Part shown: positions 1 through 10,432 of the stretch, piece by piece | How positions within the stretch are numbered: the stretch's first letter is position 1 | How the letters are laid out: every line of letters begins with the position of its first letter | Assembly (NCBI GenBank): GCA_958510875.1 | Contig: OY294070.1 | Location: 48,388,078 to 48,452,077 of the forward strand | Direction: 5' to 3' | From: Endomychus coccineus | Taxonomy: Eukaryota > Arthropoda > Insecta > Coleoptera > Endomychidae | Length of the DNA: 64,000 nt | Position numbers and translations under genes: made by a program | Notes under the pieces: model-generated | What the model was told of the DNA's origin: nothing | Database searches by the model: none | What the model saw: only the letters and a program-made list of their open reading frames with translations

Positions 1-905
1 TTTCATCTATTGGTATGAATAATCCAGTTGAACTCACCACATAGATATTTGATGTATGTATTTATAAAACTTCGAACATTGAAGACACAACCTCTTTTGC
101 AATCACTTTATCTCTATGTACGTAATATGATATGCATTTGTGCATATTCACTCGGAGAGCTATTATTGTAATATCCAAAAAATAAAACTTTTGTTGTATT
201 GAGTTAACATAATAATTATTGTTTCTATGAGTAAGTACTTCAATATTACAAACGGTATGTTGTAATTATATATTTCCATTGAAAATATTTCCACTCACAA
301 CACTAAAACTACAACAAGTAAGTAAAGTAACATTAATTTAGTTTCCACTATCACCTTTCTCCACTTAAATTTATACTTATCTAAATCACTTTACATTTTC
401 AAAAACAGAATATGACAACTGAATTCAAAGGAACTATTGAAAAACTCAATATACCTACTCAAAGGATCAAATTTGGGGAACAGCAAATTACAACCAGTTA
501 TAAAGCGGTCACTATTGTTTCTAATGCATGTGAACGAATATTTAATGAAAAATGTGTTAAAAAATGTTTATATCTTTTTATTTTGTAATATTGGATCGGA
601 CAAAATTAAAGAGACAACGAAATACAGTACAGGTCATATGTCTACTCATAGAACAACTATATCAGTGGTCGTACCTTAGATGATATAACAGATGGTCGAA
701 GGCTTGTCCAGACCTGTACCTCGATAGTGCCAGTACACTTTTAAATCTACTTTCTTACAGAATATCTAGATGGCACTACTAATGCGTGTTGCAAAACCTA
801 AAAATATAGATATGAATTGACCAGCATGGAAGTATTACAGATGTTCCTTGGCCGAAAATAGAAATAGTCATTAATCCAAATTAGTTAACAAATAATTACT
901 TGTAA
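1..905. other. AT-rich stretch, nothing recognised
   Basis: No coding similarity, terminal repeat or RNA gene is visible here. The only reading frames are short and their composition fits chance in AT-rich DNA. The last 8 bases (ACTTGTAA) form the left copy of the target duplication of the hAT element that follows. Confidence 0.6.
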
Positions 906-2510
906 CAGTGGCGGCTCGTGAATTTTTGAGAGAGGAGGCTGGACATAAAACGTTTTTGTAAAAATATACTGTGAATAGATCACAGCCTTTTAACCTTTGC
1001 ACAGCGACCGTACCAGCTACTTCAGTGACAAAATTAATTGTTACCCAGCAAGAACCAACGTGGAGGTGTAGCGTTTCTCTTGGCAAAACATTTTTTTGTT
1101 CGTTTTTTGTCTTTTATTTTTTTTGGATTTTGAATATTTTTTCTTTTTTTTGGAATTTTTCATATATTTTTTTTTTAATTAACTTTTTTTATATATTAAC
1201 GGAATTCTACGGTCTTTAGTTTGCGAAAAATGATCAATAATATTATCAAAATATTTATCATTTTGCGTTTTACTAAATCTTTTTCAATAGATATCAAACT
1301 AACATTGTATAAACGATTTTGGCCCATTGTATTTCGCATGTAAGTTTTAATTCGTTTGAGAGTAGAAAATGATCCTCCACCGATGCCGACGTGACAGGAA
1401 TGGTGACTGTCAAACAAAGTAGTTTATAAAACTGAGGTAAAACTTGTTGCAAATCATTGTCTATCATATATTTTATCATATCGGCGTGAATGTCGTACTG
1501 GCCTAAAATATCTTTATCCGAGTATATAACGCATAATTCATTGTGCAGTGCTATTTTATCAAAAAATTTATATTTTAGAACTAAGTTATACAAAAACTTC
1601 AATTCATGTAAATCGGAAAATCGAATCTCAATTTGACCTTTAATAGTATCTAAAATTTCATAAAAAAGTTGTTTATAATGTAGTTTCTTGTCTACCAAAT
1701 TATATGTTTTCGTCCTTTAACAATATTCTGTTTACCCGTTAATTTAAACTTAATACTCTATGTAATATATTCCTGCAATTTTTCATGTCTGTCTATACCA
1801 CGAGCTGAATTTTTCAAATCATCATAACCCAGGAGGCCCCAACATGAAGTTGTATCAGATGTAAATAGCAAGCAATACCAGCAATATAATTTATTGTGTA
1901 CCTCAGATCCCGTTGACCTTACATATTTTTTACAATTATCAGTATCAAATCATCGATTTTGAAACATACCTGTCATCACTAATCTTATCAGCAACTAAAT
2001 CACTACTTAGTTTAACGTTTAATAACCAAAGAACTCTTTGTTAATAACTCTCCGAACGACCGAACAGATAAATTATAACTTAACCTTACATCGCTTCACG
2101 AAACAAAAACAACAACTGCCAGAGCACGTGTCGAAGTTTGCAGCCGCGGCAAGTAATGGTATTTTATACGACCGCCGAGCAACGAGGTCTATAGCTCGTT
2201 GCGCCGGGAGCGTACGAGAAGCTAGCCTCCATAGGCTATTGCCATATTCGCTGTTTTACCCTATTTGTGAATTGAATTGGTTGCAAAAACGGCAACTGTG
2301 TTGACCACACGTATTTAGCGTTTGAGATATATAGAGAATCTAGCCTCTGGCCACTGTTGCCAGATAAAAAATAACTACTGAGAACGGGGAATTAATTGTA
2401 AAATTCAAAGAATTATCAGAGAAACAGGAAATAAAAAATGGAGAATGATCATTAAGATAAATTGGTGAGGAGGCTGAGCCTCCTTAGCCTTCTTCGAGGA
2501 GCCGCCACTG
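906..2510 (-). mobile_element. hAT DNA transposon, copy 1 (degenerate)
   Basis: The termini are inverted repeats: the left end begins CAGTGGCGGCTCGTGA and the right end finishes GAGCCGCCACTG. Flanking 8-mers are ACTTGTAA on the left and ACTTGTCA on the right, a 7/8 match that fits the 8-bp target duplication of hAT elements. The interior is about 250 bp shorter than copy 2 at 20642-22496 and otherwise collinear with it. A conspicuous T-rich block (about 1090-1190) follows the left end. The GC-richer block near the right end (about 2120-2340) is shared with copy 2. The transposase lies on the minus strand and is broken. Confidence 0.85.
1200..1698 (-). pseudogene. hAT transposase C-terminal remnant
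   Basis: On the minus strand two overlapping frames give pieces of the hAT C-terminal dimerisation domain. One frame reads LPQFYKLLCLTVTIPVTSAS and the other continues FSTLKRIKTYMRNTMGQNRL. Family knowledge: this segment of hAT transposases mediates oligomerisation and is the most conserved part. A frameshift near 1375 separates the halves, so no functional protein can be made. The RW-containing N-terminal region seen in copy 2 is largely deleted here. Assignment to hAT is firm because the terminal repeats agree. The subfamily resembles the zinc-finger-MYM-like hAT transposases of insects, which is inference from the motif only. Confidence 0.8.
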
Positions 2511-2920
2511 ACTTGTCAATATGTTTATTGAAGTACTCGATAATGGCCGCATGCATGAAAAGCGATTTATCGACAAAGAAAGCGCCGGCAAAGATGATTT
2601 CGTCAGCACGATTGTGGTTTTATACCGAATAACTAGATAATAATGATTCAATCATGAAGTTTAAAGAGATGTTTTACTTAGATTTTAAGTTCATATCATT
2701 GCCTTTTAACTAGTTTAATTGGTTTATTATCATCACTTAGTGAGAATGTCGAGCTGTTTAATTATTCATGATTTTATTTATGTTATATTTACATAATCCC
2801 TCAATCTGTTTTTTTGTCTGCAGCAGTTTATTTTGTCTTCCGCAAATATAAATTTTTTCGATTAATATATTTTATAAGTTGTTCTATACTCTGCACTTTT
2901 GTGATCTGAAGAAAGCTTAG
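2511..2920. other. unassigned spacer
   Basis: AT-rich sequence between hAT copy 1 and PLE-A with no recognised coding or terminal repeat. Near 2905 there is a CTGAAGA box followed by CAAAC, which vaguely resembles a decayed Penelope ribozyme but has no convincing helix II. Confidence 0.5.
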
Positions 2921-4228
2921 CCTAAAAAACTTCAAACGCTAAAAGTTGACTCAGGCGATTTGCTCGTCAGCTTCGACGTCGAATCACTGTTTACCAATGT
3001 TCCCATTCCAGACACCCTTTCCATAATTTCGCAATTGTTACCTGCCAAAAACATTTCAACGGACTTGCTACCGTTAATTGATTTTTGTCTATCCTCCACA
3101 TATTTTCTATACGATGGCAAGTTTTACGAGCAGTCCTCGGGAGCTGCCATGGGTTCCCCACTCTCTCCGATCGTAGCTAATATCTTCATGGAAGCTTTTG
3201 AACAAGATGTCATTGACTCATCTGTTTTCAAGCCGAAATGTTGGTTTAGATATGTCGACGATACTTTTGTTATTTGGCAACATGGTCGCGAAAAGCTTGT
3301 TCCCTCCCTCAATCATTTAAATTCATTACATCCCAATATCCTTTTCACCATGGGAGTCGAATCGCAAGGTTCACTCCCGTTCCTAGATGTATGGGTTAGT
3401 CGACAGACTCACGGTACTTTAGGACATTCTGTGTATCGAAAACCCACTCATACCGACAGATACCTCAATGGTCTTTCCCACCACCACCCTGCCCAAAAGC
3501 AATCTGTCATAAACTGCCTGGTCCACAGAGCTGTCAACTTATCTCAACCTCAATCCTTAAAATCAGAATTAAAACATCTTTCATCTGCCTTATTATCAAA
3601 CAATTTCTCCCATTACAACATTCAAAAAGCCATAAAGAAATACATTTCACCTAAAATTTCAAATCGACCTGAGCCAGAAACTCACCCCTCCCCCCCCCCC
3701 CGGCCTGCTTTATCCATGGCCTATCTTCCATATATTGAAAATATAACAGATCGAATTTCCAAAACCCTCAAGAAACATAATATTTCTACCCTTTTTTCCA
3801 CACTTCCAAAATTATCTCAGTTTTACAAACCTATCAAAAATCCCCTTCCTCCTCTTCACGTAGAAGGTGTTCATAGCATTCCCTGTTCTTGCGGTAAAGT
3901 CTACATTGGTGAAACAGGTCGTACAGTAGCTACTCGTGTGAAAGAACAAGAGCGCTGTACAAGGCTTCGTGACACCAGTAGATCTGCACTTGCGGGACAC
4001 AAGTTTGACACTAATCATCAAATCCTGTTTGAAAATACTAAAATCCTAGCCCGAGCCCCAAACTTCTATCAGCGAAAAATCCTTGAAGCTATAGAAATCC
4101 GGAAACATCCAAATAATCCGAACCGTGACTCAGGATATTACCTTTCCAACATTTGGAAACCAATCCTCGAAAATTCCAATTCCCACATGATCACACAACA
4201 GCAGGGTCAGGTGCCGGAACGAAGTTAA
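2921..4228 (+). CDS. Penelope-like reverse transcriptase with GIY-YIG endonuclease (5'-truncated, frame open)
   Basis: One uninterrupted frame; it has no ATG at its left edge (codon 2960-2962 is TTG) and is open back to 2921, so it is a truncated gene rather than a complete one. Residues are counted from 2960. RT motif A is SFDVESLFT (4-12), the next core block is GAAMGSPLSPIVANIF (61-76), and the catalytic YVDD is at 98-101. Then come FLDVWV (141-146) and the VYRKPTHTDRYL block (158-169) typical of PLEs. The endonuclease starts near 303 (GVHSIPCSCGKVYIGETG); YIG is 315-317, the likely catalytic Arg is in TVATRVKEQ, and the Glu is near 376. Cys309/Cys311 with His347/His353 could form the zinc-binding set of PLE endonucleases. 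The protein reverse-transcribes its own RNA at a nicked target. All core residues look intact, so this is the best preserved protein in the window. Confidence 0.88.
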   Translation, partial: PKKLQTLKVDSGDLLVSFDVESLFTNVPIPDTLSIISQLLPAKNISTDLLPLIDFCLSSTYFLYDGKFYEQSSGAAMGSPLSPIVANIFMEAFEQDVIDSSVFKPKCWFRYVDDTFVIWQHGREKLVPSLNHLNSLHPNILFTMGVESQGSLPFLDVWVSRQTHGTLGHSVYRKPTHTDRYLNGLSHHHPAQKQSVINCLVHRAVNLSQPQSLKSELKHLSSALLSNNFSHYNIQKAIKKYISPKISNRPEPETHPSPPPRPALSMAYLPYIENITDRISKTLKKHNISTLFSTLPKLSQFYKPIKNPLPPLHVEGVHSIPCSCGKVYIGETGRTVATRVKEQERCTRLRDTSRSALAGHKFDTNHQILFENTKILARAPNFYQRKILEAIEIRKHPNNPNRDSGYYLSNIWKPILENSNSHMITQQQGQVPERS

Positions 4229-4331
4229 CCACCGGAACAAAGGCAGTGAACTATGTAGCGTGAAGGATTTTTCCTACAATAAATACGGCTACAGAAACCA
4301 GTAGAACCAGTTTCAGTTCAAGCCTCAAGCC

Positions 4332-4374
4332 TGCCCTGAAGATGCCACCTGTAATGATTGGCGAAACGTCGGCA
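4332..4374 (+). ncRNA. hammerhead ribozyme motif, PLE-A tail (intact core)
   Basis: Order seen: TGCC, CTGAAGA, one unpaired T, hairpin GCCACC/..TTGGC, GAAA, then CGTC and GGCA. TGCC and GGCA pair as helix I, and GTC is the expected cleavage triplet. The bases ACGT spanning the end of GAAA are self-complementary but leave no loop, so helix III could only form between two RNA copies. Hammerheads in PLE tails are known; activity of this one is inferred. Confidence 0.72.
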
Positions 4375-4639
4375 TCCAGTCGTGCTATTGTGACGCGGAA
4401 TCCATCCGGAAGCCAAGATTTTTCAGCATTAGCTATCCGCGGAAGTCTACTATTCAAGATAATCATCTACATACCGTTTCAAGAATATGGGTTGAAAATC
4501 TAATGAATTTATTAGATTCCTCTAAGCATTAAATAACAAGGTTATCAATAGTAGCTAAAATAGGAAATCTCATTGCTGTGCCGAATATTTGTCCAAAATA
4601 TTGCTCACTGCATTGAAAATAAGTGCATTTTAATCAAAA

Positions 4640-4965
4640 TTTTACTGCATTTATAAATTTATTATTATTTTTTGTGTGGTTTTTAATCTCTGCCCAACGT
4701 TTTTAATGCTATTCAATGCCAAAACGACTGGTATATTTGTAAATAAAGAAACCACGTCCAAGGAAATTAATAGATGATCTACGGGTACGAATTGATTTTT
4801 TATAAACTCATTAAAATGCCATGAGTCTTTCACATAAAGTTCATTTTTTCCAATTATATTGTTGATAGATTTTGATAAATTGTAGGTAGGCGCTCCAATA
4901 TTACTTACAATGGCTTCTATGTAGCTTTGGAAGCCCATAGATATAAGGTGGTTGCCCATTATGGA
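4640..4965 (-). pseudogene. Penelope-like RT N-terminal fragment
   Basis: The minus strand reads IVSNIGAPTYNLSKSINN, then VKDSWHFNEFIKN, then LLISLDVVSLFTNIPVVLAL. This is the region just upstream of, and including, RT motif A in PLEs (compare SFDVESLFTNVP in the element at 2921). The piece is about 100 codons and ends abruptly on both sides. It does not belong to family A by sequence, and I could not assign it to families B to F because those copies lack this region or are too decayed there. Confidence 0.75.
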
Positions 4966-5789
4966 AATTAATTAATTTTTCAATTCAATAGAGACTATCT
5001 TATTTTTGTACCATTTATTTAATAATTTATTAATGTCTTATATTAAGTTTATATAAAACGGAGTAACAATTTGGTAATCTGAATAATAATTTACAACGTT
5101 ACTGTTCAAGAAACAGCGTGAAACTGTACTTTTCTTACGAACTAACTTATTCTATACATATTTACAGCATGGTTTATTGCTCTCAGGTACCTCAGATGGG
5201 ACCCACCTATGACACAATACAAAGATCGAAAACGCGAGATATGAAACCAAATAACTATCTATCGTAGAAATATATTTTTAGAGCTTCAACACTGACCAAG
5301 TCGCTGTTGGATAAAACAATGGGTAACGTTTTGTTTAGTGTACACTTTCATTTTACAAGTTTATTGGATATTCAAGAGAACTTGTTTATGAGATAAACCC
5401 ATCTCTTGAAATTTTGTGACTTTTCATAAAATCATTGATAATATGAGGTATGTTAATCAATAACGTATCAATATTTCCATATGTAGACTAAATTTTTCAT
5501 GTCGAATAAGGTATTTTGATTAAATGGTGCTCAAGCTAGACCTACATAAAAACAGTCAACAAACTCTAACTCCTTTAATTAATATATTATGTTTCCAACT
5601 TTTGTGATTTGCCTTGAAATTTCAACTTTCATCTGCATCATTCTGAAAAAGTATGCCATATAATAGAGTAGGATCCATTTACTGTTGATGGTTAATAATT
5701 TGAAGGATTAATGTGCTATTGGAAAATGTGCGTAGTCGCAACAGTGTAACATGGCCGGATTTATGATATACATTATTGTGGAGTAAGTA
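4966..5789. other. AT-rich stretch, nothing recognised
   Basis: No coding similarity or terminal repeat seen. Confidence 0.5.
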
Positions 5790-6215
5790 AATGAGCGAGT
5801 TGAATGAAACTGGCACAGCGCCTACTACACGCTGCAATACACTACACAGCCATTCGTCAGACTAGAATGACTAGATGGGCTAGGCGAAGCACGCGGCAGT
5901 AATATACGTTCGCGATGTTGCCAATGCGGCCGCAAACATCCGCGTCGCTGCCAGATATTGCCGCGACCGTGGCAAGGGCAGATGACCGGGTCGGGGTCTG
6001 GTTTGCAGTGCGCTTGCTTTATTCCCGCGTGCGACAGAGATACAGGCGCACAAGCGTAAGGCCGAGATGGCTATCCTGTAATACGACCGATCCCTTTTAT
6101 GTGCCCTTTGTTTTTGTCAGCCTCCGGCAAATTCGAAGAACCAGCGAGCCAGCCTGGCTAGGAGTTAACGTAAAGGAATTAGAGACCAATTCAGAAAAAA
6201 ATATTCTCGTCTAAT
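5790..6215. other. GC-richer island with an unrecognised 99-codon frame
   Basis: This block is clearly richer in G+C than its surroundings. It holds an open frame on the plus strand (5915-6214) rich in Arg, Val and Ser that resembles no family I know. Similar GC-rich patches lie inside the hAT copies and at 26220-26500 and 54690-55110. A transposon end or promoter is more likely than a host gene. The frame may be open only because GC-rich DNA has few stops. Confidence 0.3.
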
Positions 6216-6669
6216 TGATGCTTTTTTCAACAACGTATTTTTCCAACAATGTATGTTAATCATCAGTAACACAAATCATCATCTCGGTATCTTTATTCTA
6301 TTATCTATTTATAATACTCTTAACGATGGAGATTTACAATGGGAATGTAATTCAATTGAAGAAAATTTCTCATTTATACTAGTAAACAACTTATTTGCCG
6401 ACCTAGAATACGAATTACAGTGAAATTGTGAAAAAGCTCTATGATGAATATATGCTTCACTTAATTCACTTGGATTGCTAATATAAGAACCGTAAATAAT
6501 TCTCAAAAAACTACCCCTCGATAATATCTCTACAATATTGAATTACAAAAGAATGTGAATGGGGTAAACTGTTCTAATTGTTTATCAAATAAAATTCAGA
6601 TGACGTGAAATTAATTGAAAATATACAGATATTTCGAACTTTGTGGGTCTCGTCAGATCATTCATAGTG
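6216..6669. other. AT-rich stretch, nothing recognised
   Basis: No feature seen up to the left end of the foldback element at 6670. Confidence 0.5.
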
Positions 6670-8481
6670 CAGTCAAATGGGTATAAAAATAGACCAAATC
6701 TCGAAATCCTTAGGGAATGGATCGATTTTGATAGGACACTTCGGTATTTTATCAGGAACAAAGTATACCTCGTCTAAAGTTGCGCAAAAATTTTGCATTG
6801 TTTATAAAAAATAAATTAACAATTTAATCAGCGTATTTATGAGATTACATAAAAATTCATAAAAAATGATAGGGCTGTCCCCGGAAGTCTACTATCCAAG
6901 ATATCGGGTAAAGACTATTTTTGGTCAGTGAACAAATGAGAATAGGTAAACAAGTAGTTGAATTAACTTTATTTGTTATAAACAATTTATTTAAAAACAA
7001 AAAGATGAATTCGACCAAAACTACGAGTGTAGGATCGTTTTCGAATAATTTTGACCTTCTGAGTTCGATTTTGTCGTCAATATCGTCGAATGTATACCCG
7101 CTAATTTGTTAATTTGTTATAAACAATTATTTTTATAAATAAATGTACGAATTTGACCAAATTGTCGAGTTTATAGTCGTTTTCAGCTAACTTTGGCCTT
7201 CTGTACGATTTTACCGTTATTATGGTCTTTGAATGTATACATAAATTTATGAATTGTTATAAATAAATTAGTTATTGATAATTGTACGAATTTGACCAGA
7301 ATGTTATTGTCGTTTTCAGCTAATTTTGGTCTCTTGAGTACGATTTTTATTGTTATTATAGTCCTTAAATGCATAGATACATTTTTGAATTGCTATAAAT
7401 AAATTATTTATTAATAAATATACGAATTGCGCTAAAATTACAAGTGTAAAGTGTTTTTAAAATTAATGTGTTGAAGTCAATAAAATGTATCAAAAAAAAT
7501 CTCTATTTTGAAACGAGCAAATGAAAAATATTTCATTCTCGTCCATCTTATAGTATAATACGTTGCTCATTTAAAATTCCCTGATGTTAGAATTTAAAAA
7601 AAAATCTTTTTTTGACATTATAGCGGGAATTTTGAAGTATTATTCGTGATACGTTTGAATTAAAGTATTCTTTTCTTAAACATGGCATTTCATATTAATA
7701 AACTTGTTATATTATAAAGACTTGATACAATTTTTTTTTCATATAAATTAAAAACACTTTACCCTTGGAATGATGGCGCAATTGGTATACTTATTGATAA
7801 ATAATTTATTCACAACAATTCTCAAGGACTATAGTAACAATAAAATCGTACTCAAGAGGCCCAAATTAGCTGAAAACGACTATAAACTCGACATTTTGGT
7901 CAAATTAGTATAATTATTAATAAATAATTTATTTGTAACAATTCAAAAATGTATGTATGTATTTAAAGACCATAACAACAATAAAATCGTACTCAGAAGG
8001 CCAAAATTAGCTGAAAACGACCATAAACTCGACGTTTTGGACAAATTCGTATATTTATTAATAAATAAACTTGTTTATAACAAATTAATAAATTAACCGG
8101 TATGCATTCGACGATATTGACGACAAAATCGAACTCGGAAGGTAAAAATTATTCGAAAACTATCCTAAACTCGTAGTTTTGATCGAATTCGTATATTTGT
8201 TAATAAATAAATTGTTTATAACAAATGATGTTAATTCAACTATTTTTATATGTTCACTGACCAAAAATTGTCTTTACCCGATCATTTTTTATGAATTTTT
8301 ATGTAATCTCATAAATACGCTAACTAAATTGTTAATTTATTGTTTATAAGCAATGCAAAATTTTTGCGCAATTTTAGACGAGGTAGACATTGATCCTGAT
8401 AAAATTCCGAAGAGAATGCACTTTGTCCATCAAAATCAGACCATTTCCCAAGGATTTCGACCTCAAATACCCATTTGACTG
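6670..8481. mobile_element. foldback-type element with long subrepeated inverted arms
   Basis: The left end reads CAGTCAAATGGGTA and the right end is its reverse complement. Arms of roughly 0.75-0.8 kb (about 6670-7475 and 7745-8481) match each other in inverse orientation almost throughout. Each arm contains about three tandem subrepeats of about 130-170 bp, recognisable by GAATTTGACCAAA and TCGTTTTCAGCTAA in the left arm. The central about 270 bp is not repeated and has no coding potential. Organisation resembles foldback (FB-type) transposons; no transposase and no clear target duplication were seen. The left arm carries a 35-bp insertion. Confidence 0.78.
6870..6904 (+). mobile_element. 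minimal PLE-A 3'-end insertion
   Basis: The two foldback arms align base for base here except for this block in the left arm. The block is the last about 30 bp of the PLE-A tail (GGCTGTCCCCGGAAGTCTAC...CAAGAT). The empty site is preserved in the right arm near 8278-8282. It looks like an extremely 5'-truncated PLE-A insertion, with at most a 2-3 bp duplication (AT or GAT). Confidence 0.75.
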
Positions 8482-8576
8482 TATTGTTCTAAACTAATAA
8501 TGATTCTATACCCAGGCATTATATATAAATTCTCGAGAAATAAGTCACGCTAACTAACACATATGCTTATTATTTT

Positions 8577-8620
8577 CGTCTTAACGTATGTTTCGGTCTC
8601 ATGACCATCATCAGAAGACG
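8577..8620 (-). ncRNA. hammerhead ribozyme motif, PLE-B tail (intact core)
   Basis: On the minus strand: CGTCTT, CTGATGA, unpaired T, GGTC-ATGA-GACC hairpin, GAAA, CATACGT, T, AAGACG. CGTCTT and AAGACG pair perfectly as a 6-bp helix I. GTT is the cleavage triplet. The helix III segment is a near-palindrome (ACATACGT; ACGTACGT in sister copies), which again suggests a dimeric ribozyme. Confidence 0.78.
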
Positions 8621-8957
8621 TATCAATGTCTAAAACGGGATTTCTTGAAACTAATTGTATCACGCACAAAGCGTCCTTATCGCACCAATTTCAATTTAAA
8701 ATGCCAAGGTCGCCGAAACGAACAGAAACACGAGTAATCGAAATTGTAACACATTAATGTTTCGAGTGTATAAATTAAGAATCCACTGTTTAACAATTTT
8801 CTTATAAAATTCGGATTCATTTCAAAGCACTGTTTGAAATACGACTAAAACAAAAAAAAGATTGTCAGACCTTATTAGAAATATTGCTATTGAATCATTC
8901 CACCTAAAATATATTCTTTTAACATTATAAAGACGCATGTAGGAATTTGCAAGGGCT

Positions 8958-9239
8958 TTAATTAATTGAATTAGTATAAATCTGACTTAATGATTGAACG
9001 TCTGCTCTATGATTTACAGACTTGGCGTCACGTTTCATCTCCAGAAGAGATCTTTTATAGTAATTGGTTTCTTTAGTTAAAATATTAACATTTTTGTAAT
9101 CAAATTTATGGTTATAATCAAAACAATGTTTAGCAGGGGCAGTGAGATTTTCGAAGTTTTTGTTTCTAGTACCTACTATACTTATGTTCATACTTTCTTT
9201 TTTGTAAATATTGTTAAGAGAATCCTGTATAAGTACCAT
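8958..9239 (-). pseudogene. PLE-B endonuclease C-terminal segment
   Basis: A 93-codon open piece begins inside the GIY-YIG domain. It contains TAPAKHCFDYNHKFDYKNVN followed by ILTKETNYYKRSLLEM, the part of PLE endonucleases downstream of the GIY-YIG motif where a conserved His and Glu sit. The corresponding upstream half (CDGTYTGISKQYL in the plus copy) is present only as disrupted sequence at 9230-9290. The frame is truncated by the head-to-head junction, so it cannot encode a whole domain. Confidence 0.7.
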
Positions 9240-9302
9240 CGCAAATCTAAACCATTTAATTTCTATACTGTGTGGGTTTGTTTATTTTGAGCTATTTAAG
9301 GT

Positions 9303-10432
9303 TTTAGATTTGAAAATATTCCAGAGGACCGTCCGAAAAATTTGAAACTTGTTCGTAGTATATTGGAAATGAATGGCTAATCAAAAACATTTTCAATCCC
9401 ATCATTAAAGGAAGAATAAACAAAATCTGTAATGGAACGTCATATTTAAACAACATAAACGGTAATACCGATAATTTTATAAAATTATCGTACATTCCGG
9501 AGACCTCAGAGAAAATTAAGAAATGTTTAAAAAAGTATGATATAAATATTGCGCATGAACCTATTAACTGTGTTGGTAAATATTTTTCAAATCTAAATCC
9601 TTTAATACCTAAAGATAAACAAACCCACACAATATACAAATTAAATTGTGTAGATTGCGATGGAACTTATACAGGAATCTCCAAACAATATTTAAAAAAA
9701 AGAATGTATGGCCATAAGTAGAGTACTAGAAACAAAAACTTAGAAAATTCCACTGCCCCTGCTAAACATTGTTTTGATTATAACCATTAATTTGATTACA
9801 AAAATATTAATATTAATTAATTAACTAAAGAAACCAATTATTATAGAAGATCTATTCCGGAGATGATTCACAAAAAACGTGACTTCAAGTCTGTAGATCA
9901 TAGAGCAAACGTTCAATCATTAAGCCAGATTGATACTAATTTAATTGATTAAAACCAAATTCTTACATGCGTCTTTATAATGTTAAAAGTTTATTTTATA
10001 AGGTAGAATAATCAAATAGAAATATTTCTATTAAGGTCTGACAACCTTTTTCTATTACCTCATAAATCTTTAACATCTGGTTCGAAAGTGGATACTTGAG
10101 CGTTATATTTTTTAGTTTCAGTCGTATTTAAACGGTACTTCGAAAAATAACTTTATAAGAAAATTTCTAAGCAGCAACTTGAAACATTAATGTGTAACAA
10201 TTTCGATACTCGTGTTTCTGTTGGTTTCGACGACGTAGGCATTTTGAATTGAAATTACTGCGATAAGCTCGCTTTGTGTTTATGATACAATTATTAAGAA
10301 ATCCTGTTTTGAACATTGATACGTCTTCCGATGATGGTCGTGAGACCGAAACGTACGTAAAAAGGAAAATAATAGGCATATGTGTTAGTGTGACTTATTT
10401 CCCGAAAATTTATATATAATTATTCTAAACGA
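9303..10432 (+). mobile_element. Penelope-like element, family B, 3' half
   Basis: Plus-strand copy facing away from the minus copy at 8505-9300. It carries the RT-EN connector, a decayed GIY-YIG domain (LNCVDCDGTYTGISKQYL at about 9640-9695), the C-terminal segment (PEMIHKKRDFKSVDHRANV) and the tail. Several in-frame stops are present. The tail ribozyme at about 10321-10365 is damaged: the box reads CCGATGA and helix I is lost on its 3' side. Confidence 0.8.

Larger units (their letters stand above)
2921..4466 (+). mobile_element. Penelope-like element, family A, 5'-truncated with complete 3' tail
   Basis: The element carries the RT core, the connector, a GIY-YIG endonuclease and a 3' tail that recurs elsewhere in the window. 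The tail ends with TCCGCGGAAGTCTACTAT...CAAGAT and recurs at 6870, 22935-23105, 37668-37955 and 50643-50796, which defines the 3' terminus. The left border lies just upstream of RT motif A, so the N-terminal part of the protein is missing; 5' truncation is typical of target-primed retroelements. The tail contains a hammerhead-like motif at 4332-4374. Confidence 0.85.
8505..9300 (-). mobile_element. Penelope-like element, family B, 3' part
   Basis: The minus strand carries the end of the endonuclease region and the C-terminal segment (NYYKRSLLEMKRDAKSVNHR), then a noncoding tail with a hammerhead motif and the terminal block ATGTGTTAG..GTGACTTATT. The same order occurs at 9303-10432, 12831-13712 and 53385-54510. 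It meets the next copy head to head near 9300. Confidence 0.8.

Noticed and set aside
2890..2940. Hammerhead motif upstream of PLE-A
   Set aside because: CTGAAGA is present, but no helix II of more than three pairs forms and GAAA reads CAAA.
9304..9639. 111-codon minus frame
   Set aside because: It is the opposite strand of the PLE-B connector/endonuclease, which shows the recognisable motifs on the plus strand.
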